Shown here: piece after piece, positions 36,064-43,656 of the stretch | How positions within the stretch are numbered: the first letter of the stretch is position 1 | Layout of the letters: the number at the start of each line of letters is the position of its first letter | Assembly (NCBI GenBank): GCA_913009895.1 | Contig: CAJVXY010000020.1 | Location: 1-55,359, forward strand | DNA length: 55,359 nucleotides | Direction of reading: 5' to 3' | From: an uncultured Acidiferrobacteraceae bacterium | GTDB lineage: Bacteria > Pseudomonadota > Gammaproteobacteria > Acidiferrobacterales > SZUA-150 | The notes under the pieces: model-generated | What the model was told of the DNA's origin: nothing | The model's database searches: none | The model's input: only the letters and a program-made list of their open reading frames with translations | Position numbers and translations under genes: made by a program

Positions 36064-36213
36064 ACTCGTTACTGCCTCAATATTGTTTCTGAATCAGGGT
36101 CTATTTTAACCCCGTCTGCTGAAAGATGCAGGGGGAAATGTCAGCTAAAACCTTATAGCTTCTAAATCAATCACTAAGCTGAGTATTGGGATATCCAAAC
36201 GCTAAAAAACTAT

Positions 36214-36882
36214 CTAGACAAACCCGTTTTCTACCAATAATGCCTGGCTAATATTATTGTTTTGCAGGTTTCTATTGCGGGTTTGATCCTGTTCCGGGTC
36301 AAGTAAACGCTCCAGGTAGCGGGCCACAATGTCCACCTCAAGATTGACAAATGCCCCTTCAAAATAACCTTCCATCACCGTTTCATTCAGTGTGTGTGGC
36401 ACAATCGTTAGCACGAAATCACAACCCGTGACTTCGTTAATTGTCAGGCTGACACCATCAACCGAAATAGAGCCTTTTTTGGCAATATATTTACCAAGCT
36501 CCCCTGGTGCCCGCACCAGAAACCGGGTAAAACGACCGACATCTTCCCGGGATATAATCTGGCCAATACCATCAACGTGACCACTGACCATGTGGCCGCC
36601 AAATCGGCTGTTTGCCAACATGGCCTTCTCGAGATTAACCCGTGAACTAACGCGCAATCGCCCAATTTGTGAATTTGCCAGTGTCTCACGAGAGACATCG
36701 GCCCAAAAACCATCTCCGGGCAAATCAACCACGGTCAGGCAAACACCATTAACCGCAATACTGTCGCCCAATTTTACGTCAGACAGGTTTAGATCCTGGG
36801 TTGCAATACGAATTCGCAAACCGTCAGTTTTTTCAGATAACGCAGCAACAAGCCCTGTCGCCTCAATAATTCCCGTAAACAT
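36214..36882 (-). CDS. ribE: Riboflavin synthase, alpha subunit (RibE/RibC)
   Basis: Riboflavin synthase dismutates two lumazines to riboflavin and the pyrimidine. The 222-residue protein shows the tandem lumazine-binding repeats: MFTGIIEATGLVAAL and LGDSIAVNGVCLTVVDL (barrel 1), then RFGGHMVSGHVDGIGQI and KGSISVDGVSLTINEV (barrel 2), then NLEVDIVARYLERLL. The last about 25 residues extend beyond the usual end. It lies 54 bp after ribD. Assignment is secure. Confidence 0.96.
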   Translation of the reverse strand: MFTGIIEATGLVAALSEKTDGLRIRIATQDLNLSDVKLGDSIAVNGVCLTVVDLPGDGFWADVSRETLANSQIGRLRVSSRVNLEKAMLANSRFGGHMVSGHVDGIGQIISREDVGRFTRFLVRAPGELGKYIAKKGSISVDGVSLTINEVTGCDFVLTIVPHTLNETVMEGYFEGAFVNLEVDIVARYLERLLDPEQDQTRNRNLQNNNISQALLVENGFV

Positions 36883-36936
36883 TCCTTTTCTCCTCGTCTC
36901 ATTATCTTGTGGTCAACCTGCTTTTCGGTACTTTAA

Positions 36937-38040
36937 TCATGACAGGTTAATCACGTCTGCGATAACCCGCCAGTCTTCTCCCACTGCACGGACATCGCGT
37001 ATTTTTAGTGTATATCGATCCGCCATCTTTTCCAGAGCCGGAAACTTAAACATACCGCGCCCATCAGTGCCAAGCAAATGGGGGGCCAGGTATAAAACAA
37101 GCTCATCGACAATGCCGGCATATAACAAGGCCCCGCAGAGTGTGGCTCCGGCTTCAATATGGATCTCATTAATCTCCCTGGCCACCAAATCCAGCATCAA
37201 GGCGTGCAAATCAATGCGGTTACTCTGGGTCGCCACAATCAAAACTTCTGCCCCAACGTCCTGGAGCCGGGTCACCGCGGCATGGTCGTGGCTGGCTGTG
37301 ACAACCAGTGTTTTTCCTTCTATCTTAAACACCCTTGCATCCGGTGAAATGCGTAGATTACTGTCCAGGACAATTCTCAGGGGCTGACGAGTACAGGGGT
37401 TATACCTTACATTTAATGATGGATCATCCATCAGAATGGTGCTGACACCCGTTAATATGGCCGAGCTCCTGGCCCGCCAGCGGTGCACGTCTCGTCGTGC
37501 TTCTTCGCCTGTTATCCACTTACTGACACCGCTTTCCAGTGCGGTACGGCCATCCAGGCTGGTGGCCAATTTAACCCTCACCAAGGGCCTTTTTTTAGTC
37601 ATTCTGCTGATATAACCGGGATTTAACGCCTCAGCTTCCGTTTCCATGAGGCCAATGGCGACCACAATACCCGCTTCCTGAAGTGCCCGAATGCCATTCC
37701 CAGCAACCATTGGATTTGGATCTTCCATGGCAATAACAACTCTCTGGGGGCGTGTTTTTAGCAATGCGTCTACACAAGGAGGCGTCCGACCGTGGTGGCT
37801 GCAGGGCTCCAGGGTGACGTAAACTGTGGCGCCGTAAAGATGATCCTGGTGGGCATTTTCAAGGGCAATAACCTCGGCATGGGGTCCACCTGCCCGTTCA
37901 TGCCAGCCCTCACTAATGATTTTTCCATTTTTTACAATGACGCAGCCGACCCGTGGATTGGGATCAGTCGTCTCCATGCCCAAATGTGCCAATTCCAGGG
38001 CCCGAGCCATATAAACGGCATCTTTTGCATCCGTGGTCAC
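36937..38040 (-). CDS. ribD: Bifunctional diaminohydroxyphosphoribosylaminopyrimidine deaminase / reductase (RibD)
   Basis: RibD deaminates and then reduces the pyrimidine intermediate of riboflavin synthesis. The N-terminal deaminase domain has the zinc motifs [13 protein letters not shown] and [18 protein letters not shown]. The C-terminal reductase domain (about 150-367) has [50 protein letters not shown] and [11 protein letters not shown]. It overlaps the nrdR stop by 4 bp, the conserved nrdR–ribD junction. Confidence 0.96.
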   Translation of the reverse strand: MTTDAKDAVYMARALELAHLGMETTDPNPRVGCVIVKNGKIISEGWHERAGGPHAEVIALENAHQDHLYGATVYVTLEPCSHHGRTPPCVDALLKTRPQRVVIAMEDPNPMVAGNGIRALQEAGIVVAIGLMETEAEALNPGYISRMTKKRPLVRVKLATSLDGRTALESGVSKWITGEEARRDVHRWRARSSAILTGVSTILMDDPSLNVRYNPCTRQPLRIVLDSNLRISPDARVFKIEGKTLVVTASHDHAAVTRLQDVGAEVLIVATQSNRIDLHALMLDLVAREINEIHIEAGATLCGALLYAGIVDELVLYLAPHLLGTDGRGMFKFPALEKMADRYTLKIRDVRAVGEDWRVIADVINLS

Positions 38041-38549
38041 TTTTTCTCGTCTCCATCCGGAATTAATTTCAATTGATTGCGACGTGCCTCGGCCGTGGGT
38101 TCTTGCTGTAATCTCTCTATTTCCTCGTTAAAAGCCTCCACATCCTCAAAACTTCGGTAAACCGAGGCATATCGCACATAAGCGACCTGATCCAGCTCTT
38201 TTAGCTCCTCCATTACCCATTCACCGATTACCCGCGAGGCCAGCTCCCGGACACCACTGGCCATTAACTTGTGTCGAATCCGGCCCATTGCCGCCTCGAC
38301 CAGTTCGGTCGCAACCGGTCGCTTCTCCAAAGCGCGACGAAAACCGGTCCGTAGTTTATCTCCATTAAAAGGTTCACGACTGCCATCGGACTTAATCACC
38401 TGGGGCAATCGCAATTCTGCACGTTCATAGGTCGTGCAACGCTCATGGCAGGACAGGCATTCCCGGCGGCGGCGCACGGTCTCACCGTCATCGGCGAGAC
38501 GCGAATCAATGACTTTGGTGTCTTCAGCAAAACAAAAAGGACAACGCAT
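38037..38549 (-). CDS. nrdR: Ribonucleotide reductase transcriptional repressor NrdR
   Basis: NrdR is a zinc-ribbon and ATP-cone repressor that senses ATP/dATP and controls nrd genes through NrdR boxes. The 170-residue protein begins [20 protein letters not shown] and has [20 protein letters not shown] (four-Cys zinc ribbon) and the ATP cone [20 protein letters not shown] and [19 protein letters not shown]. In this lineage glyA normally sits directly upstream; here a foreign island of about 2 kb separates them. Its promoter must therefore lie in or next to the island. Confidence 0.96.
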   Translation of the reverse strand: MRCPFCFAEDTKVIDSRLADDGETVRRRRECLSCHERCTTYERAELRLPQVIKSDGSREPFNGDKLRTGFRRALEKRPVATELVEAAMGRIRHKLMASGVRELASRVIGEWVMEELKELDQVAYVRYASVYRSFEDVEAFNEEIERLQQEPTAEARRNQLKLIPDGDEKK

Positions 38550-38600
38550 AAGGGCTAAGATACAGGGGAAATGAGATGTTTTACAGGTTTTTGGGCGTTC

Positions 38601-38732
38601 CGCCTGCGGCGGACTTTAAGTGCTATTAATCGGGGTTGGTCCCGATAGCCCAGTTACTTTCTCTGGACAAGCAAGAGAAAGCAACCAAAGCCATTGCGAT
38701 GCGCAGGATGCGCAAGTGTCGCAGAAGCCAGG
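38601..38732. repeat. Left copy of a dispersed repeat (inverted relative to 40493-40618)
   Basis: About 132 bp that match the reverse complement of 40493-40618 almost throughout. Shared blocks include CGCCTGCGGCGG, GCTATTAATCGGGG, TAGCCCAGTTACTTTC, AACCAAAGCCATTGCGATG and CAAGTGTCGC. There is a short internal length difference at the AGAGAAAGCAACC / GGGGAAAGTAACC spot. The two copies point towards each other and bracket the toxin–antitoxin island. Repeats of this style are scattered in many gammaproteobacterial genomes and cause spurious small ORFs. Confidence 0.9.
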
Positions 38733-38765
38733 TCTGTCCGTGTTAAAGCGCCTTGTTATGTGTAA

Positions 38766-38855
38766 TTATTTTATGTACGTTGTAAAAGATCGTTTTCCTT
38801 TGAGTTTGTATACATCAAAATCCCGATCAATCGTTGCAACTTTACTGATATTCAA
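38766..38855 (-). pseudogene. C-terminal stump of a PIN-domain toxin
   Basis: Directly overlapping the end of the ribbon-helix-helix antitoxin gene, a frame from TTG 38855 to TAA 38766 encodes 29 residues: LNISKVATIDRDFDVYKLKG then KRSFTTYIK. This matches the last strand and tail of VapC-like PIN toxins (the TxDxDF region with the final acidic residues). All preceding PIN-domain sequence, including the first catalytic Asp, is absent, so the toxin is not functional. Confidence 0.6.
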
Positions 38856-39091
38856 TTTTTGGCTCTTATTTTTTCTTTCAGAAAAGCCTTTCTATCAGTC
38901 GATAAGTTGCCTTTCCCGCTGGCATATTTCCCAATAATACCGCTCCCCAACTCCCAGGGAGACGGTTTCTCTAACTTATCTAAATACGCTGTAACGCTTT
39001 TTCTTATCAATTCAGATTTGCTAAGACCTAGCCTATGAGCTGTATCATTGATGGTTTTTTCTAACTTTGGGTCGAGCCTAAGAGTAATCAT
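38852..39091 (-). CDS. Ribbon-helix-helix (CopG-family) antitoxin, orphan
   Basis: A 79-residue protein with an N-terminal ribbon MITLRLDPKLEKTINDTA and helix-turn-helix LGLSKSELIRKSVTAYLDKL, typical of RHH antitoxins that bind operator DNA as dimers and neutralise a PIN toxin with the C-terminal tail. GGAG sits 7 nt before the ATG. The partner toxin gene, expected to overlap its 3' end, survives only as a short stump (38766-38855). It may still repress its own promoter, or act as a solitary anti-toxin or regulator. Confidence 0.85.
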   Translation of the reverse strand: MITLRLDPKLEKTINDTAHRLGLSKSELIRKSVTAYLDKLEKPSPWELGSGIIGKYASGKGNLSTDRKAFLKEKIRAKN

Positions 39092-39111
39092 GGGTTATCT
39101 CCATCAAACAG

Positions 39112-39132
39112 TGTGTTACATATTGTAATACA
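39112..39132. promoter_or_regulatory. Predicted operator of the RHH antitoxin
   Basis: Two near-identical palindromic 9-mers, TGTGTTACA (39112-39120) and TGTAATACA (39124-39132), separated by three bases, lie just upstream of the antitoxin start (ATG at 39091). Short TGTnnTACA-type half-sites spaced by one helical turn are typical of RHH operators, so autoregulation is likely. Confidence 0.5.
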
Positions 39133-39258
39133 ACAAGTTTAAATGTTACTCGCTCATAGCGTTTTGCCAAGGGGCTTTCGAAGGGGCGCTATTTTTGCGA
39201 ATAGAAAAAATCGTGAACCTTCTGAAAGTTTATCTGGATGAGTTTGTTATGTGCTGTG

Positions 39259-39636
39259 TCATGGTTTGAATGTTTTTAACTGCAACTCTTTTACCACCTT
39301 GAAATGCTTTACATTGCTAGAAACCAGCATGATGTTATTTTCTATAGCCGTTGCAGCAATAATTGCATCACCTGCCCTCATATTTGAAGATAACGTATAT
39401 TCCTCGACATATATTAGTGCTCTATGCCCTATATTTTCAGTAAGCGGTAATATGGCAAACTCGAATTCACTAATGAAATCTTTTACAAGTTTGTGGTGTG
39501 TCTTATTTTTTGCACCCTGAAGCAATTCCATATAACTCTGAATCGATAGATATTTATCATCATCTTTTTCAATCAACTTCGCTGCTTTTTCATTTCCTCG
39601 CTGAACCCAGATTAAAATATCTGTATCATAAATCAT
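39259..39636 (-). CDS. vapC: VapC-like PIN-domain ribonuclease toxin
   Basis: The toxin of a type II module: PIN-domain endoribonucleases cleave tRNA or rRNA and stop growth when unopposed. The 125-residue protein has MIYDTDILIWVQRGNEK (first acidic residues D4/D6), YLSIQSYMELLQGAKN (conserved Glu), RAGDAIIAATAIENNIMLVS (D-x-x-I-A-A-A motif) and a C-terminal NVKHFKVV (N-x-K-H-F). Its start overlaps the antitoxin stop by 11 bp, the usual TA arrangement. All catalytic acids are present, so it is probably active. Confidence 0.92.
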   Translation of the reverse strand: MIYDTDILIWVQRGNEKAAKLIEKDDDKYLSIQSYMELLQGAKNKTHHKLVKDFISEFEFAILPLTENIGHRALIYVEEYTLSSNMRAGDAIIAATAIENNIMLVSSNVKHFKVVKELQLKTFKP

Positions 39637-39862
39637 GTCGAGTCTTTCTTAAATTTGCGAGTTCTTCTAATACAGTATCGTTATAATCCTTATTCATACC
39701 AAAAAAAGGATGATCTTTTATTTTTAATACTGTCTTTTCCCTGGCAGGTTTAATCACACCTTTTATTTTCCCATGATACAGAACAGTGACGCTTTCATTT
39801 CGATCAAGCGCCTTCAGAATATCGTTTGTTTTATACCTTAAATCTACTATTGATGCCTTCAT
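39626..39862 (-). CDS. Phd/YefM-type antitoxin
   Basis: The 78-residue antitoxin of the VapC pair. The N-terminal Phd fold has MKASIVDLRYKTNDILKAL and ESVTVLYHGKIKGVIKPARE. The acidic, flexible C-terminal part DYNDTVLEELANLRKTRHDL should wrap the toxin. It is translated just ahead of vapC with an 11-bp overlap. A strong promoter and palindromic operator are immediately upstream (39885-39923). Confidence 0.87.
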   Translation of the reverse strand: MKASIVDLRYKTNDILKALDRNESVTVLYHGKIKGVIKPAREKTVLKIKDHPFFGMNKDYNDTVLEELANLRKTRHDL

Positions 39863-39884
39863 AATTGCCTTCGAAACTTGTAAT

Positions 39885-39923
39885 ATGTCTACTCATTATA
39901 GACATTTTTCAATGTATACTCAA
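39885..39923 (-). promoter_or_regulatory. Promoter and operator of the Phd/VapC module
   Basis: On the minus strand TTGAGT (39918-39923) and a perfect TATAAT (39895-39900) are separated by 17 bp. The -10 is inside a perfect inverted repeat ATGTCTA (39885-39891) / TAGACAT (39899-39905) with a 7-bp spacer. A dimer of the antitoxin or of the TA complex bound here would block RNA polymerase, so this is an autoregulated TA promoter. Confidence 0.7.
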
Positions 39924-39980
39924 GAATCTTATTTTCTACGTATAATCGGATGGTTACGCGGGGTAGGAAGGTTTTTTTGC

Positions 39981-40035
39981 GTCTAACAGTATGTCATACG
40001 GCGGCGGTCTATTGCCTCAAAAACAGGTGTTAGGC
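39981..40035 (-). other. attC-like integron recombination site
   Basis: Minus-strand boxes GCCTAAC (40035-40029, RYYYAAC) and GTTAGAC (39987-39981, GTTRRRY) face each other across 55 bp, and their flanks pair as TGTTAGGC-type arms. They lie upstream of the TA promoter, where the attC site of a preceding cassette would be. The interior is imperfectly paired, so the call is tentative. Confidence 0.35.
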
Positions 40036-40492
40036 TGCCGCCGTCTAGTTAAACATACATAGCCATTCTCAACATTTTGCCACCCAGTAATTAAAAGTGG
40101 CTAAGTCAATACGACCGGCTACTTCTGCTGCAAATCTAGCGAAGGCTTAGTTAGCCTTTAATGACCACAACCCCATTCAGACATTCAACTATCTAGCAGC
40201 CAACGGCAGCGTCCACGGAGACATAAAACAAGAAAGACAAGTGGCTGCTCTCGCCCAATTGCGTTCACTAAAGTAAACTGTGTCAGTATTCGTTTTGCAG
40301 CGTCGGAAGAAAAATCCTGTTTGCGCGTATCGTGTTTGAGGCAAGCGGGCGATAGCCCGCTCCGAGTTATACGCGCAACGAAGATTTTTCTGAGAACGCG
40401 ATGTGAGCGTTAGCGAGCAAGTACTGAATGAAGCTTCGCCAGAAGATTCTACAGTGAAGGGAGAAGCGAACGTGGAGGTCGCTCTCGGCCAT
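40036..40492. other. Non-coding stretch upstream of the right-hand repeat
   Basis: About 460 bp without a credible gene; a minus frame at 40189-40527 is a typical spurious ORF of this repeat family. It holds ACGGCGGC at 39998-40005 opposite GCCGCCGT at 40036-40043, a nested palindrome (40321-40378), and the start of the dispersed repeat. Base use differs from the neighbouring rib and gly genes. Confidence 0.55.
40321..40378. repeat. Nested palindrome
   Basis: An outer perfect 10-bp arm pair TTGCGCGTAT (40321-40330) / ATACGCGCAA (40369-40378) encloses an inner 7-bp pair AGCGGGC (40344-40350) / GCCCGCT (40355-40361) with a GATA loop. Together they make a cruciform or structured RNA of 58 nt, immediately beside the dispersed repeat. 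Confidence 0.8.
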
Positions 40493-40618
40493 CCCTGGCC
40501 TCCGCGACACTTGTGCATCCTGCACATCGCAATGGCTTTGGTTACTTTCCCCGAAAGGAAAGTAACTGGGCTACCGGGACCAGCCCCGATTAATAGCGCT
40601 TAAAGCCCGCCGCAGGCG
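40493..40618. repeat. Right copy of the dispersed repeat (inverted)
   Basis: About 126 bp whose reverse complement aligns with 38601-38732. It ends 15 bp before the glyA stop codon, so glyA has no room for a private terminator unless the repeat supplies one. The inverted GGAAAGTAACTGGGCTACCGG-type block (first 20 bases noted) can fold back on ACTTTCC nearby and may act as one. Confidence 0.88.
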
Positions 40619-40632
40619 AACCAAACTTAAGC

Positions 40633-41883
40633 TTAACCATAAACCGGATAACGTTTATTCAACGCTAATACTTTGTCTTTAATCTGGCTTTGCACATTAG
40701 CATCAGTCATATTCTCCATGATGTCACACATCCAGCCAGCTACGTCTTTAGAATCCTGTACACCATAACCACGGGTGGTAATTGCCGGTGTGCCAATGCG
40801 CAAACCACTGGTGACAAACGGCGATTGCGGATCATTGGGCACGGCATTTTTATTCACGGTAATGTTGGCCTTATGTAATGCTGCCTCGGCTTCTTTGCCG
40901 GTGATACCTTTATCTATTAGGTCCAGTAAAAATAAATGATCCTGGGTGCCACCAGAGACGACGTTGTAACCACGCGCTAAAAATACTTCGGCCATGGCCG
41001 TGGCATTATCCAGCACTTGCTGCTGGTAAACTTTGAATCCTGGTTCAAGGGCCTCTTTAAATGCCACTGCCTTGGCGGCAATCACATGCATTAAGGGGCC
41101 GCCCTGGGTGCCGGGAAATACAATTGAATTGAGTTTTTTCTCGATCTCGGGATTGGCCTTGGCGAGAATAATACCGCCACGAGGCCCGCGCAGGGTTTTA
41201 TGGGTTGTTGAAGTCGTGACATCGGCAATAGGCACGGGATTGGGATACAAACCCACTGCCACCAACCCGGCAATGTGGGCCATGTCCACCATCAGGTAGG
41301 CGCCAACACTATCGGCAATTTCCCGGAATCGTTGCCAGTCTACAATCTGGGAGTAGGCACTGAAGCCCGCCACCACCATTTTTGGTTTATGCTCCTGGGC
41401 CAGTTTTGCCACCTGGTCGTAATCAATTACGCCAGACTCATCCAGCCCATACTGAATGGCATTAAAAATTTTACCGGAAAAATTCACCTTGGCACCATGG
41501 GTCAGGTGACCGCCATCGGCCAGGCTCATGCCCAAAATGGTATCACCCGGTTTTATCAGCGCCAGGTAAGCTGCGGCATTGGCCTGGGAACCGGAATGGG
41601 GTTGGACATTGGCATAATCGGCGCCAAATAATTGTTTGACCCGGTCTATTGCCAGTTGCTCAGCCACGTCTACGTTTTCACAGCCGCCGTAATAGCGTTT
41701 GCCGGGATAACCCTCGGCATATTTATTGGTTAAAACCGATCCCTGCGCCTCCATGACCCGGGGGCTGGCATAATTCTCCGAGGCAATCAGCTCGATATGT
41801 TCTTCCTGGCGCACCACTTCCTGCTCCATGGCGGTCCATAATTCATTATCAAATCCGGCAACGGTCATTTTTTTATCGAACAT
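40633..41883 (-). CDS. glyA: Serine hydroxymethyltransferase (GlyA)
   Basis: This PLP enzyme interconverts serine and glycine with tetrahydrofolate, the main source of one-carbon units. I start at ATG 41883 ([16 protein letters not shown], 416 residues); the frame opens earlier at 41934 but the family starts here. Motifs: [80 protein letters not shown], the PLP-Lys region [17 protein letters not shown], and [20 protein letters not shown]. It normally leads into nrdR; here the repeat-bounded island lies downstream. Confidence 0.96.
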   Translation of the reverse strand: MFDKKMTVAGFDNELWTAMEQEVVRQEEHIELIASENYASPRVMEAQGSVLTNKYAEGYPGKRYYGGCENVDVAEQLAIDRVKQLFGADYANVQPHSGSQANAAAYLALIKPGDTILGMSLADGGHLTHGAKVNFSGKIFNAIQYGLDESGVIDYDQVAKLAQEHKPKMVVAGFSAYSQIVDWQRFREIADSVGAYLMVDMAHIAGLVAVGLYPNPVPIADVTTSTTHKTLRGPRGGIILAKANPEIEKKLNSIVFPGTQGGPLMHVIAAKAVAFKEALEPGFKVYQQQVLDNATAMAEVFLARGYNVVSGGTQDHLFLLDLIDKGITGKEAEAALHKANITVNKNAVPNDPQSPFVTSGLRIGTPAITTRGYGVQDSKDVAGWMCDIMENMTDANVQSQIKDKVLALNKRYPVYG

Positions 41884-42116
41884 CGTTCTGGTTTCTCCCA
41901 CAAGTTTTAGTTTGCCAGGGCCTGGCTGTGACAACAGGCGGCCAAGGATACAGATTTATTTGCCGGATTGCATGAGTTGTCCGTTTCACATAATTTGGAG
42001 ACGCGCGGTTAGTAAAACGTTGGCCAATACCATTAACCCTACCCGATTATTAAGCAGGCATAATTCTTTATAAATCCCTGTTCGCAAACAGGTTTTAGGC
42101 TGCTAAACTAACCACT

Positions 42117-43583
42117 ATGGCAATTTATCAGCATGCACTTGAACCCGGCTCCCGGGTCGAAGGTTACGAGATTCGGCGGGTACTGGGTATTGGTGGCTTT
42201 GGTGTGACTTACCAGGCAACCGACCTGCAACTGAATTGCGTGGTTGCCCTGAAAGAATATTTACCCAGTGGCCTGGCCATTCGCAATACCAATACCAGGG
42301 AGGTGACACCTAAATCCGAAGAAGAGAAAACCCTGTTTAACCGGGGCCTGAAAAGATTTCTCGATGAAGCCCAGACCCTGGCCAAGTTCAAGCTACCCAG
42401 CATTGTTCGTGTTAACCGGTTTCTTGAGGCCAATGGCACGGCTTATATTGTCATGGATTATGAAGAAGGCCTGCCGCTGAGTAATTACATACGCAAACGC
42501 AAAACCCTGACTGAGAAAGAAATCCGATCCATCATACTGCCGATTCTCACGGGCCTGCGCTCTGTCCACACCCATGGCATTTTACATCGTGACATCAAGC
42601 CGGCGAATATTTATTTGCGCAAACAGGGTTTGCCTGTGCTGCTGGATTTTGGTGCGGCGCGTCAGGAGTTACAACAAAATTCCCGTCCCATGACTGGCAT
42701 GGTGACGCCGGGTTATGCCCCGTTCGAACAATACAATAATCGGGACAAACAAGGTCCCTGGACAGACTTGTATGGTGTTGGCGCCACTCTCTATCATTGT
42801 GTCACCGGTAAAATCCCGGCGCCATCACCTGACCGGATTTCGGCATTGCACAATGATGAAACCGATCCACTGGAGCATGCCCATTCAATTGTAAAAAGTG
42901 GTTATGGCGATGCCCTGCTCTCTTCAATTGACTGGATGTTAAATATCCAGCCAAAAAATCGACCACAGTCGGTGGATGAAGTCCTGGGCATGTTATCGCC
43001 AATCAAAAAAAATGCTGGCGCTGAATCGGCTTCCCCGGTTGACCTTGGTGATGTTGGCCAGACTTTTATGCTTGATAACCTGGATGCCAAACTTGACGAC
43101 TGGGATCCGGCAGTGCTGGCCAAAGCCGAAAAAGAGCTGGCGCCCTATGTCGGGCCCATGGCCAAAGTCCTTGTTAACCAGTACGCAGAAAATGCCATCG
43201 ATACCCTGGCGCTCTACACGGCACTGGCTATGGAAATTGAGAAATCCGCTGACCAACAGGCCTATATCAGGCTGGGTCAGCTAGCCAGTCTTACCACCGG
43301 CGCCCGCAATTCTGAGCAAAAAAACGCGGCCAGCGAAGAGACCAGGATCAATCCAAATGTCCCGCATGTACCGGGCCGTGCCACTGTTGAATGGGATAAT
43401 AAAATTCTGAAATTTGCCGAAAAGGAACTGGCTAAATTTGTCGGCCCCATGGCCAGGATACTGGTATCTCAAGCTGCTGAACAAAGTGACGATATATATA
43501 AACTGGTAGAAATACTCTCCGAAGATATCCCCACCCAGGAAGAAAAATCCAGGTTCGCCAGGTTACTGGCAAATTTTAGTTAA
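42117..43583 (+). CDS. Eukaryotic-type Ser/Thr protein kinase with duplicated C-terminal module
   Basis: A 488-residue Hanks-type kinase. The glycine loop is GIGGFGVTYQA (24-34), the ATP Lys is in VALKEY (46), HRDIKPANI at 157-165 and DFGAARQEL at 177-185 are intact, and the activation end is GYAPFEQY. After about residue 300 come two related units of about 45 residues: WDPAVLAKAEKELAPYVGPM (about 329) and WDNKILKFAEKELAKFVGPM (about 424), each followed by AKVLVNQ or ARILVSQ. The units probably bind a partner or lipid. There is no transmembrane helix. It is divergent from glyA and 73 bp upstream of the haem sensor, so they may form an operon. Confidence 0.9.
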   Translation: MAIYQHALEPGSRVEGYEIRRVLGIGGFGVTYQATDLQLNCVVALKEYLPSGLAIRNTNTREVTPKSEEEKTLFNRGLKRFLDEAQTLAKFKLPSIVRVNRFLEANGTAYIVMDYEEGLPLSNYIRKRKTLTEKEIRSIILPILTGLRSVHTHGILHRDIKPANIYLRKQGLPVLLDFGAARQELQQNSRPMTGMVTPGYAPFEQYNNRDKQGPWTDLYGVGATLYHCVTGKIPAPSPDRISALHNDETDPLEHAHSIVKSGYGDALLSSIDWMLNIQPKNRPQSVDEVLGMLSPIKKNAGAESASPVDLGDVGQTFMLDNLDAKLDDWDPAVLAKAEKELAPYVGPMAKVLVNQYAENAIDTLALYTALAMEIEKSADQQAYIRLGQLASLTTGARNSEQKNAASEETRINPNVPHVPGRATVEWDNKILKFAEKELAKFVGPMARILVSQAAEQSDDIYKLVEILSEDIPTQEEKSRFARLLANFS

Positions 43584-43656
43584 ATACAGAATAATACCGA
43601 ATAAATAATACTAACTATAATAAGACGGCGTTTGCAGTCGTTGGGGAACCACAACC

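Noticed and set aside
36064-36213. Possible FMN riboswitch before ribBA
   Set aside because: The 150-bp gap lacks the conserved FMN-aptamer motifs.
36590-37387. A 265-codon plus-strand frame over ribE/ribD
   Set aside because: Antisense shadow of two well-identified genes.
40189-40527. A 112-codon minus-strand frame in the repeat area
   Set aside because: It overlaps the dispersed repeat and nested palindrome, and its translation is the characteristic spurious product of this repeat type.
41884-42116. Possible glycine riboswitch upstream of glyA
   Set aside because: No paired aptamer pattern found; only an ordinary divergent promoter region with the kinase.
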